A stretch of 64,000 bases of DNA from an uncultured Bacteroides sp. (GTDB lineage Bacteria > Bacteroidota > Bacteroidia > Bacteroidales > UBA932). The stretch lies in the NCBI GenBank assembly GCA_945874355.1, contig CAMCGB010000005.1, positions 99,569-163,568 of the forward strand. Reading direction: 5' to 3'. Shown here one piece after another: positions 42,710 through 52,095 of the stretch. Position 1 is the stretch's first letter. Every line of letters starts with the position of its first letter. Below the pieces are notes generated by a model. That model saw only the letters and a program-made list of their open reading frames with translations, made no database searches and was not told the DNA's origin. A program made the translations under genes and the position numbers.

Positions 42710-43376
42710 GGATTGCCTCAGCGAATACCATATCCTCGGGGGTTGTGATTTTGATATTGAAACTCTCTCCGGGGATGGTTTTTATTTTGACTCCGCAGCG
42801 CTCGGCTACTGAAGCGTCATCGGTAAATCCCAGCTCGAACGGGCCCCTGTACGCCGCTTTGATGTCTTCGGAGAAAAACACCTGGGGAGTCTGCACGCGA
42901 AGTATCTTCGAGCGGTCCACGGCCTTCTCCCCTTCCACGGTGGAGCGCAGGGTATCGGTCACCGGAAGGACAGGCACAAGGGCGCGGCAGAGGCTCTCGT
43001 CCATAGAAGCGACCATCTTTTTCAGAAGGTCTTCGCTCGCAAAAGGACGCACGCCGTCGTGAATCATCACCAGGGCCCCTTCAGGAACCTTTTCCAGAGC
43101 GTTGCGCACAGACTGGTATCGGGAGATCCCGCCACGTACGATGCTGTGGGGGCAGTCCAGCGAATGCCTGACGCACAAGCCCTTCCAGGTATCGATATGC
43201 TCCCCGGGCAGCACGACCAGCAGCCTGGCTTCTTCTCCCAAAGCATCCCTGAAGCGCTCAATGGTCCTTTGGAGTATGGGCTTCCCGTCCAGCGGCAGAA
43301 ACTGCTTGGGGATACCCGCTCCCATACGCTGTCCGCTTCCCCCTGCTACGATTATTACAAATATTCGTCTGTTCAT
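42699..43376 (-). CDS. ispD: 2-C-methyl-D-erythritol 4-phosphate cytidylyltransferase
   Basis: Third step of the non-mevalonate isoprenoid pathway, which feeds undecaprenyl phosphate. 225 residues from ATG 43376; the upstream TTG at 43457 adds an unlikely tail. The CTP-binding IIVAGGSGQRMGAGIPKQFLPLDGKPIL is followed by RNALEKVPEGALVMIHDGVRPF, RVQTPQVF and LGFTDDASVAE. A -7 box lies 16 bases upstream. Divergent from mreB. Confidence 0.95.
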   Translation of the reverse strand: MNRRIFVIIVAGGSGQRMGAGIPKQFLPLDGKPILQRTIERFRDALGEEARLLVVLPGEHIDTWKGLCVRHSLDCPHSIVRGGISRYQSVRNALEKVPEGALVMIHDGVRPFASEDLLKKMVASMDESLCRALVPVLPVTDTLRSTVEGEKAVDRSKILRVQTPQVFFSEDIKAAYRGPFELGFTDDASVAERCGVKIKTIPGESFNIKITTPEDMVFAEAILRQ

Positions 43377-43391
43377 CCGGAAAAATTTATG

Positions 43392-43419
43392 CAAAATTAA
43401 GTATTTTTCACTATTTTTG
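43392..43419. promoter_or_regulatory. Divergent promoters of ispD and mreB
   Basis: TAATTTTG on the minus strand (43392-43399) faces ispD. TATTTTTG on the plus strand (43412-43419) lies 25 bases before the mreB ATG. Both match TAnnTTTG without a clear -33 box. Confidence 0.5.
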
Positions 43420-43444
43420 TTTCTCACGACAAATAGACTTAAAA

Positions 43445-44470
43445 ATGGCATTTTCATTCCTAAATCAAGCCCTTGCTATAGACCTCGGCACAGCCAATAC
43501 CGTCATATATCAGAACGATGAAATAGTTCTGGACGAGCCGAGCATCATCGCCACCGACTCTTCAGGCAAGTGCATCGCCCTTGGACAGAAAGCGAAGCTG
43601 ATGCACGAGAAAGTGAATCCCGGCATAAAGACCATACGCCCGCTCAGGGACGGAGTCATCGCGGACTTCAACGCCGCAGAGATGATGATCCGCGGGTTCA
43701 TCAAGCAGGTAAGCAGCAAGCACAGAAGCCTTTTCACCCCCAACCTCAAGGTTGTGGTCGGCATACCTTCAGGCTCTACTGAAGTAGAAATCAGAGCCGT
43801 GCGTGACTCCACCGAGCACGCGGGAGGAAGGGATGTATATCTGATTTTCGAGCCTATGGCAGCCGCTTTGGGTATAGGGCTCGACATCGAAGCTCCCCAG
43901 GGCAATATGGTAGTGGACATAGGCGGAGGTACCACCGAAATCGCCGTCATCTCCCTCGGAGGCCTTGTACAGCAGGACAGCATACGTACCGCCGGCGATG
44001 TTTTCACCAGCGACATCCAGTACTATCTGCGCCAGCAGCACAACATCAAAGTGGGAGAAATCACCGCCGAGAAGATTAAGATAGCTGTGGGAGCCGTGAT
44101 TCCCGACCTGGAGGAGGGAGAAGCGCCCGAGCCTTTCGTGGTAAGGGGTCCGAACATTATGACAGCCCATCCGGTAGAGGCCACCATCACCTATCAGGAA
44201 ATCGCCCACTGCCTGGACAAGTCCATCGCCAAGATTGAGACCTCCATACTCCACGTGCTCGAGAATACACCTCCCGAGCTGTACGCCGACATCGTGGAGA
44301 ACGGTATCTATCTCTCCGGAGGCGGTTCGCTGCTCAGGGGTCTTGCCAAACGCTTCAAGGACAAGGTCAATATCGACTTCCACGTGGCCGAGGACCCTCT
44401 TCACGCAGTGGCACGAGGCACCTGCGACGCCCTCAAGCACACCGACCGGTACTCCTTCCTGATGAGATAA
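43445..44470 (+). CDS. mreB: Rod-shape-determining actin homologue MreB
   Basis: Cytoskeletal ATPase that positions the elongation machinery. 341 residues. Phosphate-1 loop IDLGTANTVIY, interdomain IPSGSTEVEIRAVRDS, phosphate-2 MVVDIGGGTTEIAVIS, adenosine loop ISGGGSLLRGL-like (YLSGGGSLLRGL). The short N-terminal MAFSFLNQ is the amphipathic membrane hook. First gene of mreB-mreC-mreD-mrdA-rodA. Confidence 0.97.
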   Translation: MAFSFLNQALAIDLGTANTVIYQNDEIVLDEPSIIATDSSGKCIALGQKAKLMHEKVNPGIKTIRPLRDGVIADFNAAEMMIRGFIKQVSSKHRSLFTPNLKVVVGIPSGSTEVEIRAVRDSTEHAGGRDVYLIFEPMAAALGIGLDIEAPQGNMVVDIGGGTTEIAVISLGGLVQQDSIRTAGDVFTSDIQYYLRQQHNIKVGEITAEKIKIAVGAVIPDLEEGEAPEPFVVRGPNIMTAHPVEATITYQEIAHCLDKSIAKIETSILHVLENTPPELYADIVENGIYLSGGGSLLRGLAKRFKDKVNIDFHVAEDPLHAVARGTCDALKHTDRYSFLMR

Positions 44471-44480
44471 TTCACGTTGA

Positions 44481-45323
44481 ATGGCGAAAGGACGCAGAAC
44501 TTCAGGAATGCTTTTCAGTGCGGCAATCTTCATTTTGTTGGAGGTTGCTGCTCTTGCTATGCTCCGAAGCAGTTCCACAATGCAGGACATCGCCATCAAC
44601 AGGGCTTCGCTGCGCACGAGCGCCGCTCTTTGGGGTGCAGGCGAGAGATTTCGCTACCACTTCAGGGCAGAAAAGCTGAACGAGCAGCTCGCCGAGCGCA
44701 ATGCTGAGCTCGAGCTTGCCCTTCGGGAATATCAGCTTCAGGAAGCCAAACTCAGGGAAGAGCAGAACTCTCCCTACCCGAAACTCAGGGACAACTACAG
44801 TTTCATCAGCGCGACGATTGTGAAGATGAGTCGGAACGGAGCCCATAACTTCATCATTCTCAACAAGGGAAGCGAGGACGGAGTGACTCCCCAGTGCGGA
44901 ATCATAACAGGCGAAGGAGTAGTCGGAGTGGTAAGCGCAGTGGGTAAGCACTATTCTTACGGGCTTACCCTGATGAACCCCAACCTGAGCATCAGCTCCC
45001 GGGTGGGAGACAGCGGGGTGACCGCTCCCCTGGTCTGGGACGGACTCTCGAGCAACGGAGCCAAACTCTCCGACATCGCCCCTCACCTCAGCATCGAGCC
45101 GGGCGACACCGTGCGGACAAGCGGATTCTCCACCATCTTCCCCGCCGGCATCCCCATCGGCACCACAGGGAAGACTTCCCACGTGGACGGCTCCACAATC
45201 CAGGTCGATGTGACGCTGTTCCAGGACTTCTCGAACATTCACTATGTAACCATAGTCCGCAATCTGGACCGCTCCGAGATAGAGGAGCTTGAGGCGGCGG
45301 GCGAAAATTCTTCCGCCCGATGA
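44481..45323 (+). CDS. mreC: Rod-shape-determining protein MreC
   Basis: Periplasmic scaffold of the elongasome, 280 residues. One N-terminal membrane helix (MLFSAAIFILLEVAALAML), a coiled coil (EKLNEQLAERNAELELALREYQLQEAKLREE) and a beta-rich domain: FIILNKGSEDGVTPQCGIITGEGVVGVVSAVGKHYS, VTAPLVWDG and GDTVRTSGFSTIFPAGIPIG. It starts 10 bases after mreB; the stop overlaps the mreD start by 4 bases. Confidence 0.93.
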   Translation: MAKGRRTSGMLFSAAIFILLEVAALAMLRSSSTMQDIAINRASLRTSAALWGAGERFRYHFRAEKLNEQLAERNAELELALREYQLQEAKLREEQNSPYPKLRDNYSFISATIVKMSRNGAHNFIILNKGSEDGVTPQCGIITGEGVVGVVSAVGKHYSYGLTLMNPNLSISSRVGDSGVTAPLVWDGLSSNGAKLSDIAPHLSIEPGDTVRTSGFSTIFPAGIPIGTTGKTSHVDGSTIQVDVTLFQDFSNIHYVTIVRNLDRSEIEELEAAGENSSAR

Positions 45324-45850
45324 GAATAAACGAATACACCCTAAAGTTCGTGCTCCTGCTCATCCTGCAGGTGCTGATATGGAATTTCTGCAACTTCTCG
45401 CAGTTCCTGATGCTGGCATTTCTCCCCGCGATGATTCTGTTTCTGCCTGTGCGCAGGAGCGCAGTTTCCTGTATGATTATCGCATTCGTCTGCGGATTTG
45501 CGGCCGATTTTCTCGTCGGCGCTCCCCTGGGACTGAGCAGCCTGGCGCTGGTTTGCGTCGCATTCTGCCGCAGAGGCATCATCTACCTTACTCTCGGTCA
45601 CGAAGTGTTTGCCCGCGCAGAAGATTTCTCTCCTGCAAGGCAGGGAGTGAGCAAGACGATTCTGAGCATAACCCTCGCGACGGCTCTCTTCCTTCTCATC
45701 TACATCTCCGTCGACAGCGCATTCACCCGGCCTCTGTGGATCGACGCTCTCAAATGGGCTCTGTCGCTTCTTCTGAGCACCCCTTTGGGCTACTACTGCA
45801 CCCATCTTCTGTACACTGACAACCTGAGGAGTTCTTCGAAATGGAGGTAA
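45320..45850 (+). CDS. mreD: Rod-shape-determining protein MreD
   Basis: Small inner-membrane protein with about five membrane helices, 176 residues. Highly diverged family; identified by position between mreC and mrdA, size and hydropathy (FVLLLILQVLIWNFCNFSQFLMLAFLPAMILFLP; ISVDSAFTRPLW). ATGA overlap with mreC and 10-base overlap with mrdA indicate coupled translation. Confidence 0.88.
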   Translation: MRINEYTLKFVLLLILQVLIWNFCNFSQFLMLAFLPAMILFLPVRRSAVSCMIIAFVCGFAADFLVGAPLGLSSLALVCVAFCRRGIIYLTLGHEVFARAEDFSPARQGVSKTILSITLATALFLLIYISVDSAFTRPLWIDALKWALSLLLSTPLGYYCTHLLYTDNLRSSSKWR

Positions 45851-47664
45851 ACCGCAAAAACAAACTCCTTCTGGGGCTTGCGGCAGTTGCTCTGGTGCTG
45901 CTGGGCAAGCTGTTCTACATCCAGGTAATAGACGACAGCTACAAAAAGGACGCGTCGAACAACTCGATGGTTTACTCCGTAATCTACCCTCCACGCGGAG
46001 TGATTTACGACCGCAACGGAGAGATACTTGTCGGAAATTCAGTGTGTTATGACATCCTCGTGACGCCAAGGGAAGTGACTTCCCTGGACACCGTAGCTCT
46101 TGCCCACGCGCTGGACACGAGCGTGGATTTCGTAAGGGAAAAGATGCAGTACTACCACAAGTACCGCAGCAGGATAGGATTCCAGACCCAGACCTTCCTC
46201 AAGCAGGTGAGCGTCGAGACATATATCAAATTCGCCGAGCAGGAGTACCTGTTCCCGGGTTTCCGCGCCCAGGTGCGGAGCATCAGGGACTATCCTTTCA
46301 ATGCCGGAGGCAACCTTCTGGGCTACATCTCCGAGGTCGATGCCGATTATCTGAAAACGCACCCGGAGTACCGCAGCGGCGACTATGTGGGCCGCACCGG
46401 CCTTGAAGCCGCGATGGAAGAGCAGCTGAGGGGCGAAAAGGGCTACCACATCTTCCTCAGGGACTCGCGCAACAGGGTCCAGTCGCCATATATGGACGGC
46501 TCCGAAGACAAGAGCGCCGTGCCGGGAAAGGACATCGTATCCACGATTGACGCCCATCTGCAGCAGTACGGACAGCTCCTTATGGAAGGTAAAGTGGGGT
46601 CGGTGGTGGCCATAGAACCGTCCACCGGCGAAATCCTGGCTATGGTTTCAAGCCCCGGAATCGATGTGGATGTGCTCACTGACATAGGCAAGCACTACAA
46701 GGAAATATCCTCAAACCCGCGCAAACCTATGTTCAACCGCACGGTAATGGCATCATACCCTCCCGGATCGGTGTTCAAGCTCGTCAACGGACTTATAGGC
46801 ATGCAGGAGGGAGTTCTCAAAGAGACGGACTCATACCCCTGCTACAAAGGCTATTATTACTCTGGGAACCATAAACTGGGCTGCCACGCACACTCTTCGC
46901 CCCTGATGCTCAAGGACGCCATCGCAACCTCCTGCAACGGCTACTTCTGCTATGTGCTTCGCAATATACTCGAGAACCGCAAATACTCTTCGACCGCCGA
47001 AGCGCTGGACAAGTGGAGGGAGTATGTGCTCAGTTTCGGCTTCGGGCGCAAGCTCGGCAGCGACTTCCCCTCAGAGCTCGGAGGCAACATTCCGACCTCG
47101 TCGTACTACAACAAGATTTACGGCAAGAACAGATGGAGGTTCCAGACGGTAGTGTCGCTGTCCATAGGTCAGGGCGAGATTGGAGCGACCCCGCTCCAGA
47201 TAGCCAACCTGGCGGCCACTATGGCCAACCGCGGATACTGGTACATCCCCCACATAGTCAAAGACTCCGAGAACTACCGCATAGACGACAAGTACCGCGA
47301 GAAGAACTACACCCTCGTGGACACCACCTACTTCGAAACGGCTGTCGAAGGAATGTATATGGCGGTAAATGGAGGGGGCTCGGCAGGCGGTACAGCTTTC
47401 GCAGCCGCCGTCGAAGGGCTTGACGTGTGCGGAAAGACGGGCACGGCGCAGAACCCTCACGGCAAGGACAACTCGGTGTTCATCTGCTTCGCGCCGAAAG
47501 ACGACCCGAAGATTGCAGTTGCCGCGTATGTGGAAAACGCCGGATTCGGAGCCACCTGGGCGCTTCCGGTAGCATCCCTTATGCTTGAGAAATATCTCAC
47601 GGGCGAGATTTCCCCGAAAAGGAAGTATCTGGAAGACAGGATGTTGAATGCAAAATTTTTCTAG
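45841..47664 (+). CDS. mrdA: Penicillin-binding protein 2 (class B transpeptidase)
   Basis: Elongation-specific transpeptidase, 607 residues. N-terminal membrane helix (LLLGLAAVALVLLGKLFYIQV) and dimerisation domain with YPPRGVIYDRNGEILVGN. Transpeptidase motifs: YPPGSVFKLVNGL (active Ser in SVFK), SCNGYF (SxN) and CGKTGTAQNP (KTG). Partner of RodA, encoded 3 bases downstream. Confidence 0.96.
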   Translation: MEVNRKNKLLLGLAAVALVLLGKLFYIQVIDDSYKKDASNNSMVYSVIYPPRGVIYDRNGEILVGNSVCYDILVTPREVTSLDTVALAHALDTSVDFVREKMQYYHKYRSRIGFQTQTFLKQVSVETYIKFAEQEYLFPGFRAQVRSIRDYPFNAGGNLLGYISEVDADYLKTHPEYRSGDYVGRTGLEAAMEEQLRGEKGYHIFLRDSRNRVQSPYMDGSEDKSAVPGKDIVSTIDAHLQQYGQLLMEGKVGSVVAIEPSTGEILAMVSSPGIDVDVLTDIGKHYKEISSNPRKPMFNRTVMASYPPGSVFKLVNGLIGMQEGVLKETDSYPCYKGYYYSGNHKLGCHAHSSPLMLKDAIATSCNGYFCYVLRNILENRKYSSTAEALDKWREYVLSFGFGRKLGSDFPSELGGNIPTSSYYNKIYGKNRWRFQTVVSLSIGQGEIGATPLQIANLAATMANRGYWYIPHIVKDSENYRIDDKYREKNYTLVDTTYFETAVEGMYMAVNGGGSAGGTAFAAAVEGLDVCGKTGTAQNPHGKDNSVFICFAPKDDPKIAVAAYVENAGFGATWALPVASLMLEKYLTGEISPKRKYLEDRMLNAKFF

Positions 47665-47667
47665 GCT

Positions 47668-48972
47668 ATGGGTTACGGTTCAGTCAGGACTTCATACGAC
47701 CGCGGGCTAAAGCAGACCGTGGACTGGAGGCTTATAGGCTGCTATCTGGCCCTCGTTCTCATAGGCTGGGTCAATATCTACGCTTCCATACATTCCACCG
47801 AACCCAGTTCGATTTTCGACCTGGGTTCACGCAGCGGCAAGCAGTTCCTCTGGATCTGCATCTCCCTGGTCGTGGACTTTCTGGTGCTCTTTGTGCTCAC
47901 AGCACGCTTCTGGGAGGTCATTCCGGCGGCAAGTTACCTTCTGGTGCTGTTCCTTCTGGTGCTCGTCATTTTCGTCAGCAAGGACGTAAAGGGTTCGCAC
48001 TCCTGGTTCGAGCTTGGTCCGGTAAAGTTCCAACCTGCTGAAATATCGAAGATTACGACATCCCTAATGCTTGCTTTGGTAATGAGTCGCCAGGGCTTCA
48101 GACTATCAAGCGCCAAGGATTTTCTGACAGTTGCCGCTGTCATAGGCATCCCCATGCTTGCGATTCTGGGCGAGAGCGAGACAGGATCCGCCCTTGTGTA
48201 TGTGGGTTACATTTTTGTGCTGTACCGTGAAGGTCTTTCGGGCTGGTGGCTTGCCTTCCTGGGGATTGCCATCCTGCTTTTCATACTCACCCTCACCACC
48301 ACCTGGTGGATCTCCCTGATAGTCCTCGGCCTGCTTGCCGCCGCCTGCACCCTCTACTGCCTGCACGGCTCCAGGTCCCGGAATTACCGCAGGAGAATAA
48401 TCTTCAGGGCCCTTCTGGCTTTCGCCGCCGGAGTGGTCCTGATATTTGCTACCGACTTCATATTCAACAATGTGCTCCAGGACCACCAGCGCAAAAGGAT
48501 AGAAGTGCTGCTGGGCCTGAAGGAAGACCCTTCGGGAGTCGGCTACAATGTCAGGCAGTCCATGATAGCCATAGGTTCGGGAGGCTTGTTCGGCAAGGGC
48601 TTCCTCTCCGGCACCCAGACCAGTTTCGGCTTTGTCCCCGAGCAGAGCACCGACTTCATTTTCTGCACTATAGGTGAGGAATGGGGCTTTGTGGGTTGCC
48701 TGGTGGTCATTCTGCTCTATGTCTATATGATATACCGGATTATCCAGGACGCCGAGCGTTGCAGGGGTGCTTTCACCCGCATATACGGCTATTGCGTGGC
48801 CGCCTGCATGTTCATGCACCTGTTCATAAACATAGGGATGACCATAGGACTTATGCCCGTAATCGGGATTCCGCTACCTATGATAAGTTACGGAGGCTCT
48901 TCGCTTCTAGCTTTTTCACTGCTGGTGTTCATATTTCTTGCCCTGCACCGTCAGGAGTGCAAATATTTCTAA
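47668..48972 (+). CDS. rodA: SEDS glycosyltransferase RodA
   Basis: Peptidoglycan polymerase of the elongasome, 434 residues with about ten membrane helices. Conserved parts are KGSHSWFELGPVKFQPAEISKI, QSMIAIGSGGLFGKGFLSGTQTSFGFVPEQSTDFIF with the catalytic Asp, IGEEWGFVGC, and NIGMTIGLMPVIGIPLPMISYGGSSLLAF. The middle loop between helices (WISLIVLGLLAAACTLYCLHG) is longer than in proteobacterial RodA, as usual for Bacteroidetes. Last of the rod-shape operon. Confidence 0.96.
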   Translation: MGYGSVRTSYDRGLKQTVDWRLIGCYLALVLIGWVNIYASIHSTEPSSIFDLGSRSGKQFLWICISLVVDFLVLFVLTARFWEVIPAASYLLVLFLLVLVIFVSKDVKGSHSWFELGPVKFQPAEISKITTSLMLALVMSRQGFRLSSAKDFLTVAAVIGIPMLAILGESETGSALVYVGYIFVLYREGLSGWWLAFLGIAILLFILTLTTTWWISLIVLGLLAAACTLYCLHGSRSRNYRRRIIFRALLAFAAGVVLIFATDFIFNNVLQDHQRKRIEVLLGLKEDPSGVGYNVRQSMIAIGSGGLFGKGFLSGTQTSFGFVPEQSTDFIFCTIGEEWGFVGCLVVILLYVYMIYRIIQDAERCRGAFTRIYGYCVAACMFMHLFINIGMTIGLMPVIGIPLPMISYGGSSLLAFSLLVFIFLALHRQECKYF

Positions 48973-48981
48973 CTTTATTCG

Positions 48982-48989
48982 TATCTTTG
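48982..48989 (+). promoter_or_regulatory. -7 box upstream of tRNA-Leu
   Basis: TATCTTTG begins 14 bases before the tRNA 5' end, matching TAnnTTTG, so the tRNA is probably transcribed separately from rodA. Confidence 0.55.
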
Positions 48990-48995
48990 TGTGTT

Positions 48996-49080
48996 GCCTT
49001 GGTGGTGGAATGGTAGACACGAGGGACTTAAAATCCCTTGGCCTGTAAAGGCTGTACGGGTTCGAGTCCCGTCCGAGGCA
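48996..49080 (+). tRNA. tRNA-Leu (anticodon TAA)
   Basis: 85 bases that fold as a class II tRNA. Acceptor GCCTTGG pairs with CCGAGGC (one G-T pair). The anticodon stem GGGAC/ATCCC region encloses loop CTTAAAA with TAA, there is a long variable arm (TGGCCTGTAAAGGCTGT), and the T-arm is CGGGTTCGAGTCCCG. CCA is not encoded. Confidence 0.97.
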
Positions 49081-49103
49081 CTCAATTTCTCACATTTTCC
49101 GCA

Positions 49104-50234
49104 ATGGATGCTTCCAAAGTCTATTTCACCGATTTCAGAACTCCCGCCTATGGGGACAGCATTCTGAAAAAACTCCAGAAACTTATGCTTCGCGCCGGAT
49201 TTGCAGACCTGGACCTGGACGGCAAATTCGTGGCCATCAAGATGCATTTCGGCGAGAAGGGCAACATTTCTTTTTTACGTCCCAACTGGGCCAGAGCTGT
49301 CGTGGATATGGTCAAGCAGCAGGGCGGAAAGCCTTTCCTTACCGACTGCAACACTATGTACCCTGGCTCTAGGAAGAACGCCCTGGAGCATCTGTACTGC
49401 GCCTGGGAGAACGGATTCACTCCCCTCTCTGTGGGCTGCCCGGTGATTATCGCCGACGGGCTCAAGGGTACTGACGACATCGAGGTGGAAGTAAAGGGCG
49501 GGGAATATGTGCAGAAGGCCAAAATAGGCAGGGCCATTATGGATGCCGATGTGATCATAAGCCTGACGCATTTCAAAGGCCACGAGATGACAGGGTTCGG
49601 AGGCGCAATCAAGAACCTGGGCATGGGCTCGGGCTCAAGGGCAGGCAAGAAAGAGCAGCACAGCAACGGCAAGCCGCACATCGAAGAGGAGCTGTGCCGC
49701 GGCTGCAGAAGATGCAGCAAGGAATGCGCTAACGGCGGACTGGTCTTCGACGACCAGAAGCGCAAGATGACCGTGGACAAGAGCAAGTGCGTAGGCTGCG
49801 GAAGATGCCTCGGCGCCTGCAACTTCGATGCGATAGTCTTCGACAACGACTCGGCGATGCACGATTTGAACTGCAAGATGGCTGAATACACGAAAGCCGT
49901 GGTGGACTCCCGCGAACAGTTCCATATCAGCCTTATAGTGGATGTGTCGCCCAACTGCGACTGCCACGCCGAGAATGACGCGCCCATACTTCCCGACATC
50001 GGAATTCTCTGCTCGCGCGACCCTCTCGCCCTGGACCAGGCCTGCGTGGACCTGTGCCTGAAGCAGACTCCGCTTGAGAACAGCCAGCTGTCGGACCACC
50101 TTCACAGCAAGGGCTTCGTGGACCTGCACGACCATTTCTGCAACAACAACCCCGAGTCGGAGTACCGCTCCTGCCTGGAGCACGCTGAGAAGATCGGGCT
50201 CGGAAGCAGGTCCTACACCCTTATCAAAATGTAA
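49104..50234 (+). CDS. DUF362 protein with two 4Fe-4S clusters
   Basis: 376 residues. DUF362 domain first (KVYFTDFRTPAYGDSILKKL, IKMHFGEKGNISFLRPNWAR, GGKPFLTDCNTMYPGSRKNALEH, SLTHFKGHEMTGFGGAIKNLGMG). Then a ferredoxin pair, CRGCRRCSKEC and CVGCGRCLGAC. A final DUF362 part follows (IVDVSPNCDCHAENDAPILPDIGILCSRDPLALDQ). An electron-transfer or redox role is likely, but the substrate is unknown. ATG 49104 is used; earlier in-frame codons lie in the tRNA. queD starts 6 bases downstream. Confidence 0.9.
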   Translation: MDASKVYFTDFRTPAYGDSILKKLQKLMLRAGFADLDLDGKFVAIKMHFGEKGNISFLRPNWARAVVDMVKQQGGKPFLTDCNTMYPGSRKNALEHLYCAWENGFTPLSVGCPVIIADGLKGTDDIEVEVKGGEYVQKAKIGRAIMDADVIISLTHFKGHEMTGFGGAIKNLGMGSGSRAGKKEQHSNGKPHIEEELCRGCRRCSKECANGGLVFDDQKRKMTVDKSKCVGCGRCLGACNFDAIVFDNDSAMHDLNCKMAEYTKAVVDSREQFHISLIVDVSPNCDCHAENDAPILPDIGILCSRDPLALDQACVDLCLKQTPLENSQLSDHLHSKGFVDLHDHFCNNNPESEYRSCLEHAEKIGLGSRSYTLIKM

Positions 50235-50240
50235 TTTGCG

Positions 50241-50576
50241 ATGTACTACGTAAGCAAAAGAATGGAGATTTCGTCGGCCCACAGCCTGAATCTCTCATAC
50301 GAAAGCAAATGCGAAGCCCTTCACGGGCACAATTATATCGTAATAGTCCACTGCAAGTCAAAGACTTTGGATGCGGACGGGATGGTGACTGACTTCACCA
50401 AAATCAAGCAGGACATCTGCGGAGCCCTGGACCATAAGAACCTCAACGAGGTGTTCGACTTCAACCCCAGCGCCGAGAACATCGCCCGGTGGATATGCGA
50501 GAGGGTGAAGAACGCTTACAAGGTGGAAATCTGGGAGTCGGAGAACAATAAAGCCATCTACGAGGTGGACGAATAG
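50241..50576 (+). CDS. queD: 6-carboxytetrahydropterin synthase (QueD)
   Basis: Converts dihydroneopterin triphosphate into 6-carboxytetrahydropterin for queuosine. 111 residues, T-fold. Zinc ligands: His in SSAHSL and both His of LHGHNY; the catalytic Cys is in KCEALHGHN, and Glu in VEIWESENN closes the pterin pocket. It lies 6 bases after the DUF362 gene. No other queuosine gene is in the window, though tRNA genes are near. Confidence 0.93.
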   Translation: MYYVSKRMEISSAHSLNLSYESKCEALHGHNYIVIVHCKSKTLDADGMVTDFTKIKQDICGALDHKNLNEVFDFNPSAENIARWICERVKNAYKVEIWESENNKAIYEVDE

Positions 50577-50581
50577 GCCTC

Positions 50582-51343
50582 TCAGACAGCGCCCACGAAG
50601 GCGAGCGTGGCTATAGATATCCTCACCTGCATCCCATAGCGGCGGCGCAAAGCCTTGCGGCACTCGTCAAGGGTGGAACCGGAGGTAAACACATCATCCA
50701 CAAGCAGAATGTGACGGGGCTCCTTCGGGGGCTGCGTTGACTTGTTTTCGCGCAACACAAACGCTCCCTGCACGTTTGAAGCCTTGCTTTCCATCGGAAG
50801 GGTCGCCTGGCTGCGGGTGCGGCGCCGCCTTTTCAGAGTTCTGGTGCAAAGTCCGGCATCGAGTCTTCTGGCAATGCTGCGGGCTATGAGCTCTGCCTGA
50901 TTATAACCCCGTTTCCAATGGCGGAGGAAATGGAGAGGCACGGGGATAACCATATCCACATCAGAGAAAAGAGGGCTTGAGGCCAGCTCTTCGGCAAGAA
51001 GGTCTGAGAAAAGAGAAGCCGCCTCGAAATTGGAATTATACTTTATCGCCTTCGTAATCCTGTCATAATGAACATCTTCGCCCAAAGAATCTTCCGGGTA
51101 GAAAAACAAGGCGGCGGCGTAGCTGAAGGGCTCGTAGGTATCGTTGTCGAAACGGGCGTTGAACTTGTCAGACATAGGATTATGCCTCTGAAGGGCGAAG
51201 CGGCAACGCGGAAGGTCCTGTATGCAGGTCGCGCACAGACAGCGCTCAGAGCGCAAAAGGGTCCGCCCGCAAGAGAGGCAGACCCTAGGAAATACCAGGC
51301 TCACAGCAGCATCAATAGCGTCTCTGAAGCCTTGTGAAGCCAT
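50582..51343 (-). CDS. comF: ComF-family phosphoribosyltransferase-like protein
   Basis: 253 residues. N-terminal zinc finger CLSCGRTLLRSERCLCATC, then a type I PRTase fold with IPVPLHFLRHWKRGYNQAELIA, RRTRSQATLPMESKASNVQGAF and the PRPP loop HILLVDDVFTSGSTL. Relatives help DNA uptake and transformation, although many are of unknown function. The ATG at 51343 shares a base with the TAA of fabG (TAATG), so it is translationally coupled to fabG. Confidence 0.92.
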   Translation of the reverse strand: MASQGFRDAIDAAVSLVFPRVCLSCGRTLLRSERCLCATCIQDLPRCRFALQRHNPMSDKFNARFDNDTYEPFSYAAALFFYPEDSLGEDVHYDRITKAIKYNSNFEAASLFSDLLAEELASSPLFSDVDMVIPVPLHFLRHWKRGYNQAELIARSIARRLDAGLCTRTLKRRRRTRSQATLPMESKASNVQGAFVLRENKSTQPPKEPRHILLVDDVFTSGSTLDECRKALRRRYGMQVRISIATLAFVGAV

Positions 51344-52080
51344 TAGCAGTTCATTGCGCCGCAGCAATTGATGACCTGACCGCTGACATAGGAAGAGAGG
51401 TCGCTGGCAAGGAAAAGGGCCACTTTGGCAACCTCATCCACTGTGCCTCCCCTACGCAGGGGTATGGTCTTGACCCAAGCCTCGCGGACTTCGTCAGACA
51501 GGGCTGCGGTCATATCCGAGATGATGAATCCCGGGGCGATGCAGTTGGCCCTAATGCCGCGGGGACCCATCTCCTTGGCTATAGACTTTGCAAGTCCGAT
51601 AAGACCTGCCTTGGATGCAGAGTAGTTGCACTGTCCTGCATTTCCGCTCACACCCACAACGGAAGACATATTGATGATGCTTCCCCCTCTCTGGCGCGCC
51701 ATAATGGGCGTGAGGGCGTGGATGTAGTTGTAGGCTGATTTGAGATTGACGTTCAGCACGGCATCCCACTGGGCCTCGTCCATTCTGAGCATCAGGCCGT
51801 CACGGGTGATGCCGGCGTTGTTGACCAGAATGTCGATGTGTCCGAACTCTGCGTGAATCTTCTCTACGGTAGCGTGGGTGTCAGCGAAATCGGCGGCGTT
51901 GGTGGCATAAGCTTTCACTTTTACTCCATATGCCTCGATTTCCTTGACTGTGTCTTCATTGATCTTGATGTCGGTGAAGGCGATGTCTGCTCCCTCCGAC
52001 GCGAACTTGAGGGCAATGGCCTTGCCTATGCCCCTTGATGCCCCTGTAATCAGGGCAACTTTTCCATCTAATAATCCCAT
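51343..52080 (-). CDS. fabG: 3-oxoacyl-[acyl-carrier-protein] reductase
   Basis: NADPH-dependent SDR of fatty-acid elongation, 245 residues. Cofactor motif LITGASRGIGKAIAL, NNAGITRDGLM, catalytic Ser in INMSSVVG, Tyr/Lys in YSASKAGLIGLAKSIAKE and the C-terminal DLSSYVSGQVINCCGAMNC. Other SDR substrates are possible since acpP and fabF are not nearby. It is 15 bases after the aminopeptidase P gene in the same direction. Confidence 0.9.
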   Translation of the reverse strand: MGLLDGKVALITGASRGIGKAIALKFASEGADIAFTDIKINEDTVKEIEAYGVKVKAYATNAADFADTHATVEKIHAEFGHIDILVNNAGITRDGLMLRMDEAQWDAVLNVNLKSAYNYIHALTPIMARQRGGSIINMSSVVGVSGNAGQCNYSASKAGLIGLAKSIAKEMGPRGIRANCIAPGFIISDMTAALSDEVREAWVKTIPLRRGGTVDEVAKVALFLASDLSSYVSGQVINCCGAMNC

Positions 52081-52095
52081 TTGTATCGGTTTGGT

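Noticed and set aside
49038..49103. Longer start of the DUF362 gene
   Set aside because: The extra codons read through the tRNA-Leu gene; ATG 49104 matches the family N-terminus.
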